From NCBI GenBank assembly GCA_000722615.1, contig JOKI01000005.1, positions 1-64,000 of the forward strand: a DNA stretch of 64,000 nt, read 5' to 3'. The position numbers were made by a program, and so were the translations under genes. This document shows, in pieces, positions 49,908 to 60,708 of this stretch. Every line of letters begins with the position of its first letter. Position 1 is the first letter of the stretch. The notes under the pieces are model-generated. The model worked only from the letters and a program-made list of their open reading frames with translations. It was not told the DNA's origin and did no database searches. The DNA is from Pseudorhizobium pelagicum. Lineage in GTDB: Bacteria; Pseudomonadota; Alphaproteobacteria; Rhizobiales; Rhizobiaceae.

Positions 49908-51518
49908 CTATTCCTTGGAGACCGGCGCGAGCAGATTGGTGTCGAAGGTCGGGCCGAGGTTGTAGCCTTCGACGTTGGCACGGTGCGCCGCCACTTCCGT
50001 CTGCTGGAAGACGATCACGAACGGGCCTGTCTCGAGCACCTGCTGCTGCAGGTCCTTGTACATGTCGGCACGCTTGGTCTCGTCGCGTTCCAGGAGGGCT
50101 GCCGCCGTCTGCTGCGTCAGCTCCGGGATATCCCAGGCGTTGCGCCATGCCAGCGGCTTGGCGGCAGCGTCATCGGCATTGTCCGCATTGGCCGCGAATG
50201 TGTCGGCGTTGGAATGGGGATCCCAGTAGTCCGTGCCCCACTGGCCGATGTAGATGTCATGGTTGCGGGCGCGGTATTTGGTCAGCGTCTGCTTACCATC
50301 ACCCGGGATGATGTCGAGCTTGACGCCCCCCTGTGCAAAGGTCTGCTGCACGGATTCGGCAATGCCGGTGACCGGCTGCGTGTTGCGCACGTCCATGGTG
50401 ACCGAGAAGCCGTCGGCCAGACCGGCCTTGGCCAGCAGTTCCTTCGCCTTCTCGACATTCAGGTTGTAGGGATTGCTGTCGAGCGATCCGAGCATGCCCT
50501 TCGGCAGGAAGGTCTGGTGGATTTCGCCGATCCCCTTGATGAAGGTCGCGCCGATCGCGTCGTAATCGACCAGATACTTCAGTGCTTCACGCACTTCGGG
50601 CTTCGCCAGATTTTCGTTCTTCTGGTTGAGGCTGAAGTAGTAGACGGTGCCCTTCGGAGCAGAATCCGTCGCGATATCGGCATTGCCGGAGATGGCTTCC
50701 AGGTCACCGGGCTCGAGGTTGCGCGCAACGTCGATGTCGCCGGCTTCCAGCGCCAGCCGCTGGCCGGAGCTTTCCTTCATGTGACGGTAGATGGCGCGCT
50801 TCAGCTTCGCCTTCTCGCCGTAGTAGTTGTCGTTGCGCTCCAGAACGAGGATCTCGTTGGCGCGCCACTGCATCATCTTGAACGGGCCGGAGCCGGCATA
50901 ATTCGTCTTCAGCCAGCCGTTGCCGAAGTCATTCTCGGCCACGTGCTCCATGAGAAGCGTCTTGTCGACGATCGAGGCAACGTTGGCGGTCAGGCAGTTC
51001 AGCACGAAGCTCGGCGCATAGGCCTTGTCGACGGTGAAGACGAAGGTCGAAGGATCGGTGGCCTTGGCCATCTCCGTGACGTTTTCCTTGGTCAGCCCGA
51101 ACTGGGTCAGGATGAAGGCCGGCGTGAGGTCGAGCTTCACCGCCCGCTCGAAGCTGTAGGCGACGTCCTCGGCGGTGATCGGATTGCCCGAGGCAAACAT
51201 CAGGTCCGGCTTCAGTTTGAACGTGTAGGTCAGCGCATCGTCCGAAACGGTCCAGCTCGCCGCAATGCCGGGCGTGACCTTGGAGGTGTCGTTGATGTCG
51301 AGGTTGACGAGGTTGTCATAGGCATTGCCCATGATCTCGCCGGCCGAGATTTCGAACGCCTCGCCCGGATCGAGCGAGATGATGTCGTCGATGGCCCAGG
51401 CAATCACCAGCGTATCGGGCGGAGTCTCCGCGAAAGCCTGCGGCGCCGTTGCAAGAAGCAGCGACAAGGCTGCACCGGATGCCAGCAGGCGCGCGCGTTT
51501 GTTCAGCAAGTTGATCAT
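49908..51518 (-). CDS. Peptide ABC transporter substrate-binding protein (first set)
   Basis: 536 residues of SBP family 5, signal peptide cleaved after 'TAPQAFA' (residue 30). 'DTLVIAWAIDDIISLDPGEA', 'KPDLMFASGNPITAEDVAYS' and 'VREALKYLVDYDAIGATFI' identify the fold. It lies 46 bp after the M19 dipeptidase gene, which suggests dipeptides as ligands. Confidence 0.93.
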   Translation of the reverse strand: MINLLNKRARLLASGAALSLLLATAPQAFAETPPDTLVIAWAIDDIISLDPGEAFEISAGEIMGNAYDNLVNLDINDTSKVTPGIAASWTVSDDALTYTFKLKPDLMFASGNPITAEDVAYSFERAVKLDLTPAFILTQFGLTKENVTEMAKATDPSTFVFTVDKAYAPSFVLNCLTANVASIVDKTLLMEHVAENDFGNGWLKTNYAGSGPFKMMQWRANEILVLERNDNYYGEKAKLKRAIYRHMKESSGQRLALEAGDIDVARNLEPGDLEAISGNADIATDSAPKGTVYYFSLNQKNENLAKPEVREALKYLVDYDAIGATFIKGIGEIHQTFLPKGMLGSLDSNPYNLNVEKAKELLAKAGLADGFSVTMDVRNTQPVTGIAESVQQTFAQGGVKLDIIPGDGKQTLTKYRARNHDIYIGQWGTDYWDPHSNADTFAANADNADDAAAKPLAWRNAWDIPELTQQTAAALLERDETKRADMYKDLQQQVLETGPFVIVFQQTEVAAHRANVEGYNLGPTFDTNLLAPVSKE

Positions 51519-51564
51519 TTTCTTGTTCCCCTTTTGGTGGTTTGCTTGTTGTTCCGGCTGCCGG

Positions 51565-52614
51565 CTATTCGTGCCAGGCAGACGCCATGATCCTGAGCCA
51601 ATTCTCCCGGCAGATCTTCTTCAAGTCGGCGTCAGCGTATCCCGCGTCCCGGAGCGCCGCAACCAGATTTTGATTGCCCGCAGCGTCACTTATCTCCTCC
51701 GGGATCGACGCTCCGTCGAAGTCCGAGCCGAGCGCGACATGGTCGATCCCGAGCCGTTCCACGAGATAATCCATGTGCCGGACCATGTCGGAAAGCGGGG
51801 TCTCGACATTGTCGCGACCATCCGGACGCAGCATCGTCACGGCATAGTTGAGCCCGACGAGGCCGCCGCTCTCCTTGATCGCATCGAGCTGCCTGTCCGT
51901 CAGATTGCGCGCCACCGGCGTCAGCGCATGGACGTTGGAATGGCTGGCGACCAGCGGCTGGTCGGTGGTCTTCGCCACGTCCCAGAAGCCCTTCTCGGTG
52001 ATATGGGCAAGGTCGATCACGATGCCGAGACGGTTGCAGGCGCGCACCAGATCGAAGCCCGCATCCGTCAGTCCCGGCCCCGTGTCCGTATCCATCGGGT
52101 AGGCGAACGGCACGCCGTGGCCGAAAATGTTGTGGCGGCTCCAGACCGGTCCAAGCGACCGCAGGCCGGCCGCATAGAAGACCTCGAGATTGTCGAGGTC
52201 CGCGTCAAGCGCCTCGCAGCCCTCCATGTGGAGGACGGCGGCGAAGACGCCTTCGTCCATTGCGGCCCGGACATCCGCCGTCGAGCGGCAGAGGCGCCAT
52301 CCGCCCGCCCGCTCCAGGCGAAGCGCGATCGCCGCCTTTTCCAGGGCGACCTCCAGCGACGGCCCAAGCGGCAGAGGGTCGGACAGCGGCGTGACATAGT
52401 GGCCGCTCTCGTCCGGCTCCTTGAGGATCAGTTCGCCGGATGGGATGTAGATGGCGCAGAACCCGCCCGCCAGCCCGCCCTTCCTGGCACGCGGCGCGTC
52501 GATATGGCCCTCGCTCGTGCCGTTCATGAATTCAGCGACCGGATCGCCCCCCGCCTTCATCGTCCGCCAGAGCCGCAGGAGCACGTCGTTATGGCCGTCG
52601 AACACCAGTTCCAT
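51565..52614 (-). CDS. Membrane (renal-type) dipeptidase, peptidase family M19
   Basis: 349 residues. The binuclear zinc site is visible: H-x-D in 'FDGHNDVLLRL', the bridging Glu in 'LHMEGCEAL', His residues in 'IDLAHITEKG' and 'VASHSNVHAL', and the Asp in 'ALGSDFDGA'. Despite the name, the bacterial proteins have no anchor or signal peptide and are soluble; none is seen here. They hydrolyse dipeptides, often with a D-residue at the C-terminal side. First gene of the long importer operon, in line with dipeptide uptake and cleavage. Confidence 0.93.
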   Translation of the reverse strand: MELVFDGHNDVLLRLWRTMKAGGDPVAEFMNGTSEGHIDAPRARKGGLAGGFCAIYIPSGELILKEPDESGHYVTPLSDPLPLGPSLEVALEKAAIALRLERAGGWRLCRSTADVRAAMDEGVFAAVLHMEGCEALDADLDNLEVFYAAGLRSLGPVWSRHNIFGHGVPFAYPMDTDTGPGLTDAGFDLVRACNRLGIVIDLAHITEKGFWDVAKTTDQPLVASHSNVHALTPVARNLTDRQLDAIKESGGLVGLNYAVTMLRPDGRDNVETPLSDMVRHMDYLVERLGIDHVALGSDFDGASIPEEISDAAGNQNLVAALRDAGYADADLKKICRENWLRIMASAWHE

Positions 52615-52764
52615 GGGCAGGTCCTAAATGTGGGTGGGAAGCGCCTGAAGTGATTGATGGCGCGATCCTAGCGCCCGCTTCGCCGACCGCAAGAGGGAAA
52701 TCACCTCCTCCTGCGGCATTTCTAGGCAGCCTTCTTCAGCGTGCAAAACGAAGGCAACGCCCTC

Positions 52765-53682
52765 CTACCAGGCCATGACCTCGCCCCGATAGCGCTCCAC
52801 CTCCTCCAGCAGCCAGGACCGGAAGGCGACCACAGGCCGGAAGTCCGTCTTCGTCAGCGGCGCGACGGCATAATAGGCGCTGGGCGACCGCACCTGATGA
52901 GCATAGGCCTGCACGATCTGCCCGCTTGCCAGTTCCGAGTCGACGAGGAAGAGCGGCATCAGCGCCACGCCCAGCCCCGCCGCGCAGGCCTGCCCCACGC
53001 TGGAGAACTGCTCGAACCGCATCCCCTGGGAACTGGCGCCGGACAGGCCGAGGCTCTGAAACCAGTGGCTCCAGGCGCCAGGACGCGAGGCCATGTGCAG
53101 GAGCGGCAGCGCCAGCATGTCCTCCGGCCTTTCGATCGGATGATCGGCGAGAAAGCCGGGACTGCACACCGGCGCCACCATCTCCTCCATCAGGAAGGTG
53201 CAATCGGCGCCCGGCCAGTCGGCCTGTCCGATGTGGATCGCCATGTCGATGCCGTCGCGGTCGAAGTCGAAGATCCCGATGCGGGTGGCGAAGTTGAGGG
53301 TAATCTCCGGATGCCGCGCGACGAAACCGGGGATCCGCGGCATCAGCCAGCGCGTCCCGAAGGTCGGCAGGATCGCGAGGTTGAGCGTGTCGCTATGCCG
53401 TTTAGTCATGGCCTGGAGCGAAGCAGAGCGGATCTGCGACAGCGCCGCGCCGACGGCCTTGGCGTAGTCCGCACCGGCAGAAGTCAGCACCACGCCACGG
53501 CTGGTGCGCTCGAACAGCAGCACGCCGATCTGCTCCTCGAGCCCGGAAACCTGCCGGCTGATGGCGCCCTGCGTCAGGGACAGCTCCTCCGCGGCAGCCG
53601 AAAAACTGCGCAGCCGCGCCACCGATTCAAAGGCGGCAAGGGCAGCGGTGGAGGGCAGCAGGCGGCGGCTGAGACTGGTCAT
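52765..53682 (-). CDS. LysR-family regulator (GcvA-like) divergent from glutaryl-CoA dehydrogenase
   Basis: 305 residues. HTH at about 14-60 ('RSFSAAAEELSLTQGAISRQ') and the GcvA-type effector domain ('LNLAILPTFGTRWLMPRIPG', 'IDMAIHIGQADWPGADC'). The divergent gene is a glutaryl-CoA dehydrogenase with only 96 bp between the starts, the classical LysR arrangement, so it is probably its regulator (GcdR-type). The shared region contains 'ttactatcaatcatgg', with no perfect dyad that I could confirm. Confidence 0.9.
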   Translation of the reverse strand: MTSLSRRLLPSTAALAAFESVARLRSFSAAAEELSLTQGAISRQVSGLEEQIGVLLFERTSRGVVLTSAGADYAKAVGAALSQIRSASLQAMTKRHSDTLNLAILPTFGTRWLMPRIPGFVARHPEITLNFATRIGIFDFDRDGIDMAIHIGQADWPGADCTFLMEEMVAPVCSPGFLADHPIERPEDMLALPLLHMASRPGAWSHWFQSLGLSGASSQGMRFEQFSSVGQACAAGLGVALMPLFLVDSELASGQIVQAYAHQVRSPSAYYAVAPLTKTDFRPVVAFRSWLLEEVERYRGEVMAW

Positions 53683-53778
53683 GGCCTATTACTATCAATC
53701 ATGGCAGGATGAGTAAACGCGGCTTGATGCGGGGCCTCGGCTCGCGGATAATCCAGAGATGAAACCGGAGGTACGATT

Positions 53779-54966
<1,188 letters not shown>

Positions 54967-54978
54967 GCCGATCCTCGC

Positions 54979-55001
54979 GCCGGCAGCATCAAGCTGCCGG
55001 C
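54979..55001 (+). terminator. Hairpin after glutaryl-CoA dehydrogenase gene
   Basis: Perfect 9-bp stem (54979-54987 with 54993-55001), 5-nt loop, followed by a weak T-rich stretch. Likely a partial terminator. The rest of the 253-bp gap to 55220 holds no supported gene. Confidence 0.55.
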
Positions 55002-55219
55002 TTATCGCTTGGGCGACGCACTGTCTTGGATCGGTCGTCAGGAAGCCCTATGTAGGGGCGGCGACGGAAATCTTCGTTGCGGGCTGAAGCCGGAACGACG
55101 GCGTCAGCCTCCCAGCCTCTCGCAGCACCGGCACCCGTCCTCCTCCCGGACCTGGCCAGCGCTGATATCCTGTCCGCGCCGGTTCCGGCGGCGGCTTCTA
55201 AATATGAAGGTGCAATGCC

Positions 55220-56656
55220 ATGCATTCCTATCCCGACGTCCAGCTCTTCATCAACGGCACCTGGCGCGATGCCATCGGCGGCGAGACGCTGCCGGTCTCC
55301 GATCCCGCAACGGAAGAAGTGATCGGCAAGATCGCCCATGCCCGCATCGCCGATCTCGATCTCGCACTGGAAGCGGCCGACAAGGGCTTCAAGGTCTGGC
55401 GCGAAACCTCGCCGTTGGAACGCTCCAAGATCATGCGCAAGGCCGCCGACCTGCTGCGCGAGCGTGCCGACACCATCGCCTATTTGATGACGCGCGAGCA
55501 GGGCAAGCCGCTGGCGCAGTCCAAGGGCGAGATCCTTGGTGCCGCCGACACCATCGACTGGTTTGCGGAAGAAGGCCGCCGCACCTACGGCCAGATCATT
55601 CCCTCGCGCTTCAGCGGCGTCTCGCAGATGACGGTGAAACTGCCGATCGGCCCGGTCGCCGCCTTCACGCCCTGGAACTTCCCGATCAACCAGATCGTCC
55701 GCAAGCTGTCGGCCGCGCTCTGCACCGGCTGCTCGATCATCGTCAAGGCACCGGAAGAGACCCCGGCTTCCCCGGCCGAGCTGATCCGCGCCTTCGCCGA
55801 TGCCGGCGTTCCGGCTGGCGTCGTCAACCTCGTCTACGGCATCCCGGCCGAGATCTCGGAATACCTGATCCCGCATCCGGTGATCCGCAAGATCTCGTTT
55901 ACCGGCTCGACCCCGATCGGCAAGCATCTCGCAGCGCTCGCCGGCAAGCACATGAAGCGTGCGACGATGGAACTCGGCGGCCATGCCCCGGCGATCATCT
56001 TCAACGACGCCGATCTGGAGAAGGCGATCGAAGTGACGGCCGGCGCGAAATTCCGCAACGCCGGACAGGTCTGCGTGGCGCCGACGCGCTTCCTCGTGCA
56101 GGATGGCATCGCCGACCGCTTCGTCGAAGGCTTCATCAAGGCGTCGCAGGCGATCAAGGTCGGCAACGGCCTGGAAGACGGTGTCACCATGGGGCCGCTT
56201 GCCAACGAGCGCCGCATTCCGGCCATGGAAGACATGATCCAAGATGCCGTCTCCAAGGGCGCTGAACTGCGCACCGGCGGCAAGCGCATCGGCAACAAGG
56301 GCTATTTCTTCGAGCCGACCGTGATGACCGACGTGCCGACGACGGCCAAGATGATGAACGAGGAGCCCTTCGGACCGCTCGCCATCATCAACCGCTTCTC
56401 CGATCTCGACGACGCGATCGGCGAAGCCAACCGCCTGCCCTTCGGCCTTGCATCTTATGCCTTCACCGGCTCGGTGAAGACGGCCCATGCGCTGAGCCGC
56501 CAGATGGAAGCGGGCATGCTGACGATCAACCACAACGGCCTGGCGATCCCGGAAGTGCCCTTCGGCGGCATCAAGGATTCCGGCTACGGCACGGAAGGTG
56601 GTTCGGAAGCGGTCGAGGCCTATCTCGAAACCCGTTTCGTCACCCAGATGAACTGA
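55220..56656 (+). CDS. NAD(P)-dependent aldehyde dehydrogenase, succinate-semialdehyde dehydrogenase type
   Basis: 478 residues. Active-site N153 ('[11 protein letters not shown]'), general base E251 ('[11 protein letters not shown]') and nucleophile C285 ('[12 protein letters not shown]') are all present; '[20 protein letters not shown]' near the end fits the GabD/succinate-semialdehyde branch. The Gly-rich '[12 protein letters not shown]' binds the nicotinamide cofactor. Next to glutaryl-CoA dehydrogenase it could instead oxidise glutarate semialdehyde in lysine catabolism. Followed by a strong terminator. Confidence 0.9.
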   Translation: MHSYPDVQLFINGTWRDAIGGETLPVSDPATEEVIGKIAHARIADLDLALEAADKGFKVWRETSPLERSKIMRKAADLLRERADTIAYLMTREQGKPLAQSKGEILGAADTIDWFAEEGRRTYGQIIPSRFSGVSQMTVKLPIGPVAAFTPWNFPINQIVRKLSAALCTGCSIIVKAPEETPASPAELIRAFADAGVPAGVVNLVYGIPAEISEYLIPHPVIRKISFTGSTPIGKHLAALAGKHMKRATMELGGHAPAIIFNDADLEKAIEVTAGAKFRNAGQVCVAPTRFLVQDGIADRFVEGFIKASQAIKVGNGLEDGVTMGPLANERRIPAMEDMIQDAVSKGAELRTGGKRIGNKGYFFEPTVMTDVPTTAKMMNEEPFGPLAIINRFSDLDDAIGEANRLPFGLASYAFTGSVKTAHALSRQMEAGMLTINHNGLAIPEVPFGGIKDSGYGTEGGSEAVEAYLETRFVTQMN

Positions 56657-56677
56657 TCCTCAAAACCAGAAGAAGCA

Positions 56678-56713
56678 GAAAGCCGGCGGAGCACACTCCG
56701 CCGGCTTTCTTTT
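56678..56713 (+). terminator. Intrinsic terminator after aldehyde dehydrogenase gene
   Basis: Perfect 14-bp stem (56678-56691 with 56696-56709), CACA loop and TTTT. The symmetrical AAA side could also help terminate the convergent cysA transcript. Confidence 0.92.
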
Positions 56714-56729
56714 ATTCAGGATGTGAGCG

Positions 56730-57752
56730 TCAGCCGGCGGCAAAGACCTGGGCGCGCCGCAGCGTCACAAAGCCCTGCTGGCCGGCCCTCACCGCAAGCT
56801 CCGGCTCGACGTCGAACTCCAGGTGCTCGCCGGTGGTGGTGATGGCGATGACCCGGCGTCCGCCCGGGCGATCCAGAACGCGGGTGACCGAGGCGGCAAT
56901 CCCGGGTCCGGTTTCGGACCAGGCGAGATCGCCGGGACGGGCGTAGACTTCCGCCGCGCCGTTCGCGACGCCGTCGGCTGCGATCGCCGCACCGTCGGCA
57001 TAGGCGACGCCGCCGCGCACCTCGGCCGAGATCCTATTGGTATCCCCGAGGAAGCGCGTTACGAAGGCCGAGCCCGGTTCCCGGCAGACCTGCTCCGGCG
57101 TCCCCTGCTGCACCACCTGTCCCTGATTGAGGATCACCACCCGGTCGGCGAGATCGAGCGCCTCCTCCTGGTCGTGGGTGACGAACAGCGTGGTGATGCC
57201 GAGCTCGTCGTGGATCTCGCGCAGCCAGCGACGCAGATCGCGCCGGACCGCGGCATCCAGCGCGCCGAAGGGTTCGTCGAGCAGCAGTACCTTCGGATCG
57301 ACCGCCAGCGCCCGCGCAAGCGCGACGCGCTGCCGCTGCCCTCCGGAAATCTGTGCCGGAAAGCGGTCCCCGAGCCCTTCCAGCTGGACGAGCCGCAGCA
57401 GATCGTCGACCCGCGCCGCGATCGCCGACTTCTCGCGCTTCACCTTCGAGACCTTCATGCCGAAGGCGATGTTCTCCTGCACCGTCATGTGCGGGAAGAG
57501 CGCATAGTGCTGGAACACGAAGCCGACGCCGCGATCGCGCACCGGAATGTCGGTGGCGTCCTGGTCTCCGAAATAGATATGGCCGCCGTCGGCAAACTCG
57601 AGGCCCGCCACCATCCGCAGGATGGTGGTCTTGCCAGAACCGGAAGGACCGAGCAGCGCCACAAGTTCGCCGCTCTCGATCTCCAGCGAGACGTCGCGCA
57701 CGGCACGGAAGGTGTCGAAGGTCTTGACCACGTGGTCGAGGCGGATCTTCAT
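56730..57752 (-). CDS. cysA: Sulfate/thiosulfate ABC transporter ATPase CysA
   Basis: 340 residues. Walker A 'GPSGSGKTT' (35-43), signature '[15 protein letters not shown]', Walker B '[13 protein letters not shown]', H-loop '[16 protein letters not shown]'. The C-terminal TOBE-like domain (about 240-340) contains '[18 protein letters not shown]', typical of CysA. Last gene of cysPTWA; ATG overlaps the cysW stop. Confidence 0.95.
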   Translation of the reverse strand: MKIRLDHVVKTFDTFRAVRDVSLEIESGELVALLGPSGSGKTTILRMVAGLEFADGGHIYFGDQDATDIPVRDRGVGFVFQHYALFPHMTVQENIAFGMKVSKVKREKSAIAARVDDLLRLVQLEGLGDRFPAQISGGQRQRVALARALAVDPKVLLLDEPFGALDAAVRRDLRRWLREIHDELGITTLFVTHDQEEALDLADRVVILNQGQVVQQGTPEQVCREPGSAFVTRFLGDTNRISAEVRGGVAYADGAAIAADGVANGAAEVYARPGDLAWSETGPGIAASVTRVLDRPGGRRVIAITTTGEHLEFDVEPELAVRAGQQGFVTLRRAQVFAAG

Positions 57753-58648
57753 GGCTTGGGCTCCGCAGCAGGAATGGCCGGGGTGGAGAGCGCGGGACGG
57801 CGAACGCGGCCGGCTCCCTGTCGCTCCAGCGCCACCTTGGCGATGATGGTGATGACGGCGATGACGGCCAGGATCGACGCCGAGGCGAAGGCGCCGGCCG
57901 CCTGGTAGTCGTGATAGAGAAGCTCGATGTGCAGCGGCAGCGTGTTCGTCTGCCCGCGGATATTGCCGGAGACGACGGAGACGGCACCGAACTCCCCCAT
58001 GACGCGGGCGTTGCAGAGCACGACGCCGTAGAGCAGCGCCCATTTGATGTTGGGCAGCGTCACCGAGAAGAAGGTCCGCCAGCCCGAGGCACCGAGGGAG
58101 GTTGCCGCTTCCTCGAGGTCCCGGCCCTGCGCCTGCATCAGCGGAATGAGCTCGCGCGCCACGAAGGGTGCCGTGACGAACATCGAGGCGAGAACGATGC
58201 CCGGGAGGGCGAAGAGCACCTTGATGTCATAGGCCTCGAACAGAGGCCCGAAGAAACCCTGCAGGCCATAGACGAAGAGATAGGCGACACCGGCGACGAT
58301 CGGCGAGATGGAGAACGGGATCTCAATCACCACCAGCAACAGGCGGCGACCGGGAAAATCGAACTTGGTGATCGCCCAGGCGGCGGCGACCCCGAAGATG
58401 GTGTTGATCGGCACGGCGATCAGGGCCGTGACAACGGTCAGGAAGATGGCGTGGCGGGTGTCGGGATCGGCAAGCGTCGAGGCATAGACCCGCCAGCCTT
58501 CGGAGAAAGCCTCAAAGCCGATGACGATGAGCGGCGCGAGCACCAGAAGCGCGCCGAGGATCAGCACGATGCCGATCATCAGGCGCCGGAAAATCGGGTT
58601 GTCGCCGACGCGCGGCGGCTTGCGACGGGATGATTGTACAGCGGACAT
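57749..58648 (-). CDS. cysW: Sulfate ABC transporter permease CysW
   Basis: 299 residues, six membrane segments. '[20 protein letters not shown]' after TM1 and the EAA region '[20 protein letters not shown]' then '[20 protein letters not shown]' are characteristic of CysW. Separated by 3 bp from cysT. Confidence 0.95.
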   Translation of the reverse strand: MSAVQSSRRKPPRVGDNPIFRRLMIGIVLILGALLVLAPLIVIGFEAFSEGWRVYASTLADPDTRHAIFLTVVTALIAVPINTIFGVAAAWAITKFDFPGRRLLLVVIEIPFSISPIVAGVAYLFVYGLQGFFGPLFEAYDIKVLFALPGIVLASMFVTAPFVARELIPLMQAQGRDLEEAATSLGASGWRTFFSVTLPNIKWALLYGVVLCNARVMGEFGAVSVVSGNIRGQTNTLPLHIELLYHDYQAAGAFASASILAVIAVITIIAKVALERQGAGRVRRPALSTPAIPAAEPKP

Positions 58649-58651
58649 GGG

Positions 58652-59473
58652 TCAGCCCTTCATCGTATAGCGCAGGGCACGCGACTGCAGGATGTTGGTG
58701 ATCGCGAGCATCAGGAAGGCGGTGATGAGCAGTACCGAAGCGATCGCCGCGGCCGCCTGATAATCATATTCCTCCAGCCGGATGAAGACGAGGAGCGCCG
58801 TGATCTCCGTCGACATCGGCTGGTTGCCGGCGATGAAGATGATGGCGCCGAACTCGCCGAGCGAGCGGGCAAACGACAGGGAAAGTCCCGCCAGCAGGGC
58901 TGGCGCCAGAAGCGGCAGGATCACCTTGCGGAAGATCGTCCAGTCGGATCCACCCAGCGATTGCGCGGCCTCCTCGAGTGCCGGATCCAGATCCTCCAGA
59001 ACCGGCTGCACGGTCCGCACGATAAACGGCAGGCTGGTGAAGCACATCGCCACCATGATGCCGAGCGGCGTGTAGGCGACCCGGATGCCGAGGTCGGAGA
59101 GGATCGAGCCGAACCAGCCGTTCGTCGCAAACAGCGCCGTCAGCGAAATGCCGGCGACAGCGGTCGGCAGGGCAAAGGGCAGATCGACGATCGCATCGAC
59201 GATCCGCCAGCCGGGAAACTTGTAGCGGGTCAGCACCCAGGCGAGTGCCAGGCCGAAGACGAGGTTGAAGGCGGTCGCGCCCAGCGCCGACAGCACCGTC
59301 ACCCGGTAGCTTGCGACGGCACGCGGCGAGGAGATGATGGCCCAGTAGTCGCTCGGGCCGAGGCTGGCAGCCTTGAATATCAAGGCAGCGAGCGGCAGCA
59401 CGACGATCAGGCCGACATAGAAAAGCGTGACACCGAGCGACAGCGACAGCCCTGGCAGAACATTGCGTCTCAA
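58652..59473 (-). CDS. cysT: Sulfate ABC transporter permease CysT (CysU)
   Basis: 273 residues from a TTG at 59473. EAA region 'EEAAQSLGGSDWTIFRKVIL', then 'RSLGEFGAIIFIAGNQPMST', is typical of CysT. Start choice: the upstream GTG at 59497 directly follows a hairpin whose stem would hide any ribosome-binding site, whereas AGGGGA lies 6 nt before the TTG at 59473. Forms the transmembrane channel with CysW. Confidence 0.93.
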   Translation of the reverse strand: MRRNVLPGLSLSLGVTLFYVGLIVVLPLAALIFKAASLGPSDYWAIISSPRAVASYRVTVLSALGATAFNLVFGLALAWVLTRYKFPGWRIVDAIVDLPFALPTAVAGISLTALFATNGWFGSILSDLGIRVAYTPLGIMVAMCFTSLPFIVRTVQPVLEDLDPALEEAAQSLGGSDWTIFRKVILPLLAPALLAGLSLSFARSLGEFGAIIFIAGNQPMSTEITALLVFIRLEEYDYQAAAAIASVLLITAFLMLAITNILQSRALRYTMKG

Positions 59474-59501
59474 GCGAGGTCCCCTGTCCTTGCACACAAA
59501 A

Positions 59502-59525
59502 CCCGACGGCGAGGAAGCCGTCGGG
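59502..59525 (-). terminator. Attenuator-type hairpin between cysP and cysT
   Basis: Perfect 9-bp stem CCCGACGGC/GCCGTCGGG with a 6-nt loop; on the minus strand it is followed by TTTT. A leaky terminator here would give more binding protein than permease. Confidence 0.7.
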
Positions 59526-59548
59526 ATCGCAGTGGTGATAACGAAGAC

Positions 59549-60535
59549 TTAGCGGCTGCCGTAAAGCTTGTCGAGCGTGCCGCCGGAAGCGAAGTGTTCT
59601 TCCTGGATCTTGTCCCAGCCGCCGAAGACGTCATCGACATTCACCAGGCGGATTTCCGGGAACTGGTCCTTGAACTCCGCCGACACCGTTTCGTTGTGGA
59701 CACGGTGGCCGAATTCGGCCGCGATCCGCTGGCCTTCTTCCGTATAGAGGAAGTCGAGATAGGTCTTCGCGAGGTCACGCGAGCCGCGCTTGTCGACCAC
59801 CTTGTCGACGACCGCGACCGGGAATTCCGCCAGCAGGCTGACCGACGGCACCAGCGTGTCGAACTTGTCCTCGCCATACTGCTTGGCGATCGCGCGGGTT
59901 TCCGCCTCGAAGGTGACGATCACGTCGCCGAGCTCGCGTTCGACGAAGGTCGTCGTCGCGGCACGTCCTCCGGTGTCGAACACCGGCACGTTATCGAAGA
60001 TCTTGGCGACGAATTCCTCGACCTGCTCCTCGTCGCCATTGAAGGCTTCCTTGGCGTAGGCAACCGCTGCAAGATAGGTATAGCGGGCGTTGCCGGATGT
60101 CTTCGGGTTGGGGAAGATCACCTGCACGTCGTCGCGGGCCAGATCGTTCCAATCCTTGATGTTCTTCGGGTTGCCTTCGCGCACCAGGAAGGACGGGAAG
60201 GAATAGAAGGGCGACGCGGCGTTGGGGAAATCCTGCTGCCAGTCGTCCGAGACAAAGCCCTGCTTCACCAGGAATTCGATGTCGGTGACCTGGTTGAAGG
60301 TCACGACATCCGCCTCAAGGCCCTCGACGATGGCGCGCGCCTGCTTGGACGTGCCAGCGTGCGACTGGTCGATGGTGACGCCTGGATGGGCCTTGATGAA
60401 GGCCTCGTTTTCGGCCGCGAAGATTTCGCGCGCGATATCGTAGGATGCATTCAGAAGCGTGGTCGGCGACTGCGCGAAGGCCGGCGCGGCGAAGAGAGCG
60501 GCAACAGCGGTGCCGAGGAGCAGGAGGCGGTTCAT
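59549..60535 (-). CDS. sbp: Periplasmic sulfate-binding protein
   Basis: 328 residues with a signal peptide (after 'AAPAFA', about residue 21). The mature start 'TTLLNASYDIAREIFAAENE' and the motifs 'QSHAGTSKQARAIVEGLEAD' and 'NPKTSGNARYTYLAAVAYAK' identify the Sbp/CysP family. It captures sulfate (or thiosulfate) for CysTWA. A 173-bp gap upstream contains the presumed promoter, not resolved. Confidence 0.95.
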   Translation of the reverse strand: MNRLLLLGTAVAALFAAPAFAQSPTTLLNASYDIAREIFAAENEAFIKAHPGVTIDQSHAGTSKQARAIVEGLEADVVTFNQVTDIEFLVKQGFVSDDWQQDFPNAASPFYSFPSFLVREGNPKNIKDWNDLARDDVQVIFPNPKTSGNARYTYLAAVAYAKEAFNGDEEQVEEFVAKIFDNVPVFDTGGRAATTTFVERELGDVIVTFEAETRAIAKQYGEDKFDTLVPSVSLLAEFPVAVVDKVVDKRGSRDLAKTYLDFLYTEEGQRIAAEFGHRVHNETVSAEFKDQFPEIRLVNVDDVFGGWDKIQEEHFASGGTLDKLYGSR

Positions 60536-60708
60536 GAAAGTCTCCGGAATTCGTTGATGCCCAGAAACTAGCGGCAGATGCCTCCGCCCGCGAGAAACCA
60601 GCGACCCGTTTGTGTGATCGCTTTAGAAATTCCGTTCGTTTTGCAGTGGCTTCAGCGACAGTTCTCCCGCCGCCACCGGAATCGGACCCGACCGAGCGAA
60701 AATTTGTC

